DNA from: Sarcocystis neurona
Taxonomy: Eukaryota; Apicomplexa; Conoidasida; Eucoccidiorida; Sarcocystidae
Direction of reading: 5' to 3'
DNA length: 64,000 bases
Assembly: GCA_000727475.1 (NCBI GenBank)
Contig: KL647315.1
Span: 107,612-171,611 of the forward strand
Below, piece after piece: positions 58,932 to 64,000 of this stretch. The first letter of the stretch is position 1, and every line of letters begins with the position of its first letter. The notes below the pieces were generated by a model, which ran no database searches, was not told the DNA's origin, and saw only the letters and a list, made by a program, of their open reading frames with translations. The translations under genes were made by a program, and so were the position numbers.

Positions 58932-61900
58932 CTGCCCAAAACAACGCACCAGAAGGTCCCCAGGGGGTCCGGGCACGCAGCAGCGGAAGAGAAGAAAAGG
59001 GGATAAAAGTAGGCGCTCACGCAGAAAGACGCAGCAGCAGAAGGGAGACCAAGACTCGGACGAAGACGCACCGAACAAAGCAGCACAAGAGAAAAGAACT
59101 CGAGAAAACACATGGCAGAACAGACGGAGAAGAAAAGGAAGAAAAAGAAGAGGAATAAGAGGGAAAGGAAAGTCGAAAAAAAAGCGCGCGGAAGAAGACG
59201 AAGAATAGGAGAAGAAAGGGGACACCGGAGCAGCCCCACGGCAGCAAAGCGGCATCGACACGACCGACAGTGGCTAGACATGCCACACTAGTCGCAGCAG
59301 CGACAAAAATGGAGGCAAATGAAGCAGCTGCAACACGCGCTGAGGCACCCATCCTTCCACGAGTTTATACACATACAAATGAAAGTCAAAGTCCTCCTCT
59401 AACCATGCGTCTACTCATATACGTACACACAGCTATACAAGTATTCACGAATATGTACGGGACTGTATATCTCTTTATCTTTCTATCACATTCAACCTTA
59501 TCAATAAATACATATATATATATCTGTGTGTGATTAATGTATAAACATCATATGTCTGTAAACGCTTACCAATACATATGTGTATACACGCACACATCAA
59601 TGTATAAGGATTACACATATATATATATATATTTGAGTGTGTACGCCCTTACCATATATATATATATATATCAGTCTGTAAACGCTTACCAATACATACA
59701 TATATATATATATATGCAAGTGTATAAGCATCACATATATATATATATATAAGTGTGTACGTGCTTACCATATGTATATATATATATATAAGTGTGTACG
59801 TGCTTACCATATGTATATATATAAGTGTGTACGTGCTTCCCATATGTATATATATAAGTGTGTACGTGCTTACCATATGTATATATATGTGTATATGTAT
59901 AAGAGTCTATAAGTATCATAGGTATATATAGATATATATGTATGTTATTGTGTAGATGTTAGAGATATGAGTGTGTCAGCATACCACAGACGTCGATGAC
60001 AGAGCTGTCCGAGCACATAAATTTCCTGCTGTCATTTACAGGCGGGCACACATATACATGTATAATACACGTCTATATATACAGCTTTCGTTTCCCAATT
60101 TTTGTCCACATATATAAATATATATGTGAAGCAGTATATACACGCGAGCTGGCCGACAAGGCAGTAATGCATACAGCTCTCTACAAAGACAGCTGCTCCC
60201 CGGGCCTCCCCTCCGCGTACGTCCACATGAACAGGCACGTGTAGAGAAACGAAAATTTCTGCGTGTGGAGAAAAAAGGTGGAAAAGTTGCAGAAATGAGA
60301 CTGCGGGGCACCCGCTGTTAGAGGGACCACCGCGCACGAGTCCTGTCCTGTCACTCTGACCTTCGAAATTGGCGTATATATATACGTGGGTTTGCATATA
60401 GGCTATGCATGTGCACGACTGCATATGCGTTTGTAAATCCATCTCTTACTCCGCCATTAAGCAAACCAGAGATATTATCTATCTATCTCTGTCTCTGTGT
60501 ATGTGTGTACACATATATATGCGTTGCTCCCTCTCCATATATATACATATATGTTATACCTAAGTGTTTATATGCGTATATTTATATATAAGATGTATAT
60601 GTATATGTACGTATCTGCATTTGTATATACATGTCCTACGCCAACACTGGACAAACGTAAGAAATTATCTGTTTATTCGTCTATATACGTATACATATGT
60701 ACTTCTACATATACATTCTTTCCTCTCCGTATATACATACATTGTAGATAGAGGTTTGTACACAGTGCGTACATTCATAAATAAGATATATATGTGTATG
60801 TACGTGTATACATTTGTATATACAGGTCTCACTCCAACAATGAAGAAACGAAGATAATTATTTGTTTACGTATCTATCTATGTACCTATATTTACATATA
60901 TATATATATATGTGCATGGTTTACTCTCCATACTAACACACATATATACACTATAGAGAGAAGTATATACGATGTGAAAAAGCGCGAAAGAGAATGACTG
61001 ATAGGGCCCAGATTTGGTTGAGTCGGGAAGAAGACCGGAGTAAATTTTTTATGAAGAGCGAACACAGAGAAATCCCCTTTTTGACTGAGAATTACCGTGT
61101 CACATGCAAAAAATTAATATCCACGTATGAGAGAAAGTCAGCAAATTTAAAGAGAAAGGCGAGAGCCCCTGGTCGGGACAGAAGAGTAGGACAGAACATG
61201 CGTTAGACGAGAAGACGCAGAAATAGACGTACATACAGACACAGACACGCGTACTACGTAGACGCGGACAAAAAGTAGACACGATAGACATCCACTGCTC
61301 CTCATAAAAAAGTAGACAAACACATTTTTTATTCGCTTTGATAGTTGGACACCGACACTCGTGGACCACGTCTCTCCCCCTACATTTCTCCTCCTCGTCC
61401 TCCTCCTGCTCGCCCGTTGCACTTGCACATATTATACCTGCGCACTACGAGGAACTTTTGTCTGCATTTTATCTTTTTCTGTAAGATCCGCGAAGCCACG
61501 CAGAAGCCAATCTATTCGAGCGGCGTGGGGCAAGAAGAAGGGAGGGACTTCAGCAAAAAAGAGAGGAGCGAGCCCCCGCTTGCAGGAAGAGAAGGCAGAC
61601 CCACGAGCCGTCAAGAAGCGCACGCGGGCTGCTGCCGGCCGAAAGCAGAAGATGAAGAGGGCGTCGGAAAGGGAAAAGAAGAGGAGGAGAGGGAATGGAA
61701 AAGAAGAAAAAAAAAAGGGAAAGCACCGCTACTTCCCGCACGCACGGAGACAGCACGAGTTTCCAGCCGGGAAAGGGGGGGAGACCCGAGCAGCAGCTGC
61801 CGAGAAGAAGCGGCGACTCCTCTCCTACGAAGGCACGAAGATGTCTCTTGTGAAGATGGGGGGATATCTTCGAAAAGAGGAACTTCGCGTGTGGCCCAGC

Positions 61901-63638
61901 ACTTGCAAGGCGGAAGAAAATGACATAAAATACGGAACGGACTGCTCTTACGACGGTGAAGTTCGTAACCCCCGAATACTCCGAGACCCAGTAGCCGGCC
62001 AGAAACATGAGGAAGACTCCCAGCAGCGCGTTGACCCCCAACCTGCAGAAATTTATCCGCAGCGAATAACACACAAAACAGATACACAGGGAAGAAGACC
62101 AAAAAAAAGACAAAACAAACGCCTACGAGCGTTTCCACCATCTCCTTACATACACAACCACACATGTTTTCACAACACCTACAAAACAAGACATATATGT
62201 GTATATATATATATATACTTGTATATATATGTAAATATATAAATATACATACATACATACATAGATACAAGGACATGTGTACCGACATTTTATATATATG
62301 TAGGTTATATGGAGTGCTGTGCCTCTGGCTACTGATATCTTATATATACATATACATATGTATGTATATATATCAGATAGAAAAAGAAGAAGACAGATAC
62401 ACACACAAATATGTGTATAGATAGATGCATGCAGATTCATGTATGTGTAGTCTACGCCGTGCTGCGACGTGTGCAGTGGTACACCTGTATGTGTGAATAC
62501 AAGAGAACACACGAAAGCCTGCTGCAGCAGAAACAGCAGCAGTGGCGTGAGACGAAGCTCCTGCTGTACCCCTCTCTATATATGAAAATAAAAAATATTT
62601 CTCGGCGAAACACATCCGTATAAGACTCTTCGAAAGTATAGTCTACCACCTATTTCTCCTCTTCACGTGGAACAAATATCTACATTTGTAGGTAGCTATA
62701 TAAAAAGAAGTACCACTGAACAGAAGTGGTCACAAGTATATATTCCGAGCATATACATATATATGTGCAGACATATAGATATAGACGCATTCCTACATAT
62801 GTTCTTTATTACTCTCTACACACCCATATATGTATGAACATACATATATATATATACACACACATATACATATATATATATATATACCCATAGCCGCGTA
62901 CGTACGTAGAATCTCTACCGCTCGCTACATAAACATGTATGTATGAACGTGTATATATATATATATATACAGACATATACATATAGAGGCGTCCTTCCAT
63001 AGAATCTTTATCAGTCTGTACATGCGCATATATGTATAGACGTATATATATATATGAATATATATGTGGACACAGACGCATACACTCGCATACACGTATA
63101 TACATATAGAGACAGATGAAGACAGTGAGGTAGACTTTCATATACTCGCACGTATATATATATATATATATATATGTTCATAGGAGTACAACTACATGTA
63201 CATATATTACCTATATATGTATGTGGCTACACACATGCGTATGACCGCATCCTTTGATACATATATATATATATGTATATATATGTATATATCAATATTT
63301 ACATACACATCTCCTTGTCCACATATCTGTAGAAATATATTAGTAGACACAGGTGTCTAAGAGTAGCCACATGTATATACAACAACGGTTCTTCTTCGCA
63401 TTTCAATGGATGCGTTGCATTCATCACACGAGTATACGGTCATGGGGAGAAGCAACAAGTAGAGGAAGATGAAGAAGTTCCTACGCGAGACTCTGCGTAT
63501 AGTTGGCAAAATTTTCTTCCGGCGGAGACCCAAAAAGGGAGCGAAGCGTCCTTTGAAACCGTCTCTCTTCCGAGCGCAGGCGCAGGCGGTCGCTTGCGGA
63601 AAGTGTCGACAGATCCACGACGGCAGCTTGTTCTTTCC
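58794..63638 (-). CDS. TMEM199: TMEM199/Vma12-like V-ATPase assembly factor, 3' part
   Basis: Exons on the minus strand: 63638-63485, 62042-61952 and 58931-58794; the 5' part is missing or lies beyond the right edge. Vma12/TMEM199 is an ER membrane protein that helps assemble the V-ATPase Vo sector. The 127 residues visible run: a charged helix (ASDRLRLRSEERRFQRTLRS), a linker (PPEENFANYTQSLA), first membrane segment LGVNALLGVFLMFLAGYWVS, a short lumenal loop (EYSGVTNFTV), second membrane segment KVTVGIICSFGCLVIEVLLL ending LLLRDE, and a basic cytosolic tail with QQRKKGKRG. This order and the acidic residue in the second segment match the family, whose human member is 208 aa. All three joins are phase-compatible (phase 2, then 0) with GT-AG borders. 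VMA21 is a less good alternative. Assignment rests on topology and local similarity only. Confidence 0.6.
58985..59220 (-). other. Pyrimidine tract of Vma12-like intron
   Basis: Near-pure C/T on the minus strand (purine on plus), upstream of the terminal exon's 3' splice site. Open frames here (Phe/Ser/Leu-rich on minus, Lys/Arg-rich on plus, e.g. 58888-59208) are compositional. The minus frame at 59352-59234 (MGASARVAAASFASIFVAAA..., then a possible donor CCG|GTGTCC) could be an additional or alternative exon. Confidence 0.45.
59751..59890 (+). repeat. 33-bp tandem repeat
   Basis: Four units of AAGTGTGTACGTGCTTACCA plus TATGTATATATAT begin at 59751, 59790, 59823 and 59856; the last three are 33 bp apart and nearly identical. 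Looser relatives extend left to about 59530. As 33 is a multiple of three, the minus strand carries a repeated open frame that is not a gene. Confidence 0.85.
60525..60935 (+). repeat. ~193-bp degenerate tandem duplication
   Basis: Ordered landmarks recur: GTACGTATCTGCATTTGTAT at 60607 and GTACGTGTATACATTTGTAT at 60800, each followed by a CC(A)ACA block, an AAACG(T)AAGA block and CTCTCC(G/A)TA. It lies in the Vma12-like intron. Confidence 0.65.
60994..61206 (+). CDS. Small open frame on plus strand, doubtful
   Basis: ATG to TAG, 70 codons, basic, beginning MTDRAQIWLSREEDRSKFF. It has non-repetitive composition and lies antisense within the long Vma12-like intron. No recognised domain; possibly chance. 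Confidence 0.15.
   Translation: MTDRAQIWLSREEDRSKFFMKSEHREIPFLTENYRVTCKKLISTYERKSANLKRKARAPGRDRRVGQNMR
61952..62042 (-). CDS. Vma12-like middle exon, first membrane segment
   Basis: The acceptor AAATTTCTGCAG precedes 62042 and the donor is GTC|GTAAGA at 61952/61951. One base completes a split Ala codon, then 30 codons encode LGVNALLGVFLMFLAGYWVS and EYSGVTNFTV. The plus-strand frame 61361-62242 is its antisense shadow. Confidence 0.65.
63485..63638 (-). CDS. Vma12-like upstream exon
   Basis: The acceptor TTTTTCTACGCAG precedes 63638 and the donor is GC|GTAGGA at 63485/63484. Its 50 codons encode KEQAAVVDLSTLSASDRLRL and the charged helix leading to the first membrane segment. Entry phase 1 shows at least one more exon upstream. 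The donor type (GC|GTAGG) is the same as in IBA57 exon 1. Confidence 0.6.
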
Positions 63639-63796
63639 CTGCGTAGAAAAACAAACCCCGGCCACAAAATTTCACAAGGGCCCTTCCTCTCCGCGCTGAA
63701 AAGCCACACACTTCCAAGAAAAGAAGAAGAGCAGAACCAGAGATATCCCCGCTCGCGCGCACAGCAACACTCCTCAAAAGAAGAGAAAATGAGACC

Positions 63797-64000
63797 AGCA
63801 GCAGCAGCAAGCGAGCAGCAGCAGCAAGCGAGCAGCAGCAGCAGCAGCAAGCGAGCAGCAAGCGAGCAGCAGCAGCTGCAGCAAGCGAGCAGCAGCAGCT
63901 GCAGCAAGCGAGCAGCAGCAGCAAGCGAGCAGCAGCAGCTGCAGCAAGCGAGCAGCAGCAGCAAGCGAGCAGCAGCAGCAAGCGAGCAGCTGCAGCAAAC
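63797..64000. repeat. CAG/CTG array with AAGCGAG interruptions, runs off the edge
   Basis: GCAGCAGCAGCAAGCGAGCA-like units of about 15-24 bp are repeated to the window end, with CTGCAG variants. On the minus strand it reads Leu/Ala/Cys. It may be intron or a tract-coding part of the Vma12-like gene's upstream exon; the sequence at hand does not decide. Confidence 0.75.

Noticed and set aside
61361..62242. 293-codon plus-strand open frame with an apparent signal peptide
   Set aside because: Lys/Arg-rich purine-strand reading that is antisense to a well-bounded Vma12-like exon at 62042-61952.
1..64000. Search for AAACCCT/AGGGTTT telomere-like repeats, transposase or reverse transcriptase genes
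   Set aside because: No such arrays and no frame with recognisable mobile-element motifs were seen.

Overview
The window is eukaryotic nuclear DNA, most likely from a coccidian apicomplexan of the Eimeria type (inference). The evidence is GT-AG introns of about 0.4 to 3 kb, coding exons interrupted by long CAG/CTG-encoded Ala, Ser and Gln tracts (homopolymeric amino-acid repeats, a known Eimeria hallmark), and non-coding DNA saturated with (TA)n, TATG/TGTA and ACGTAC microsatellites. There is no sign of bacterial gene organisation. Most long open frames in the non-coding DNA are Tyr/Ile/Cys-rich or Phe/Ser/Leu-rich artefacts of simple sequence.

Four genes can be supported. (1) Plus strand, 8593-18312: a four-exon IBA57/YgfZ-type folate-binding protein for mitochondrial Fe-S cluster maturation, about 1911 aa because very large Ala/Ser/Gln tracts are inserted between the conserved blocks. 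(2) Plus strand, 27243-44382: a ten-exon leucine-rich-repeat protein, the PP1 regulator Sds22 (PPP1R7), about 437 aa spread over 17 kb. (3) Minus strand, 50209-48347: a single-exon syntaxin-18/Ufe1-type Qa-SNARE, 620 aa, for ER/Golgi-ER retrograde fusion. (4) Minus strand, 63638-58794 and extending off the right end: the C-terminal half of a TMEM199/Vma12-like V-ATPase assembly factor, recovered from three phase-matched exons. All exon joins were deduced by hand from reading phase, splice sites and family motifs; no transcript data were available.

Layout: 1-8592, no recognised gene (a purine-rich block, unique sequence, a degenerate tandem array and a near-pure pyrimidine tract ending at the IBA57 start). 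8593-18312, IBA57. 18313-27242, no recognised gene (unique sequence, microsatellites and a 98-bp tandem duplication). 27243-44382, Sds22, whose introns hold palindromes, CAG and CTG minisatellites and a pyrimidine-rich minisatellite. 44383-48346, no recognised gene. 48347-50209, syntaxin 18. 50210-58793, mostly microsatellite with one 242-codon open frame of doubtful status and a ~183-bp tandem array. 58794-64000, the Vma12-like gene, ending in a CAG/CTG array at the window edge.

The genes are unrelated housekeeping functions with no operon-like logic. I did not find a convincing new multi-gene system. The most unusual items are the extreme tract expansion of IBA57, the Vma12-like gene hidden in small exons, a palindrome repeated four times in one Sds22 intron, and trinucleotide minisatellites lying right against Sds22 splice sites.
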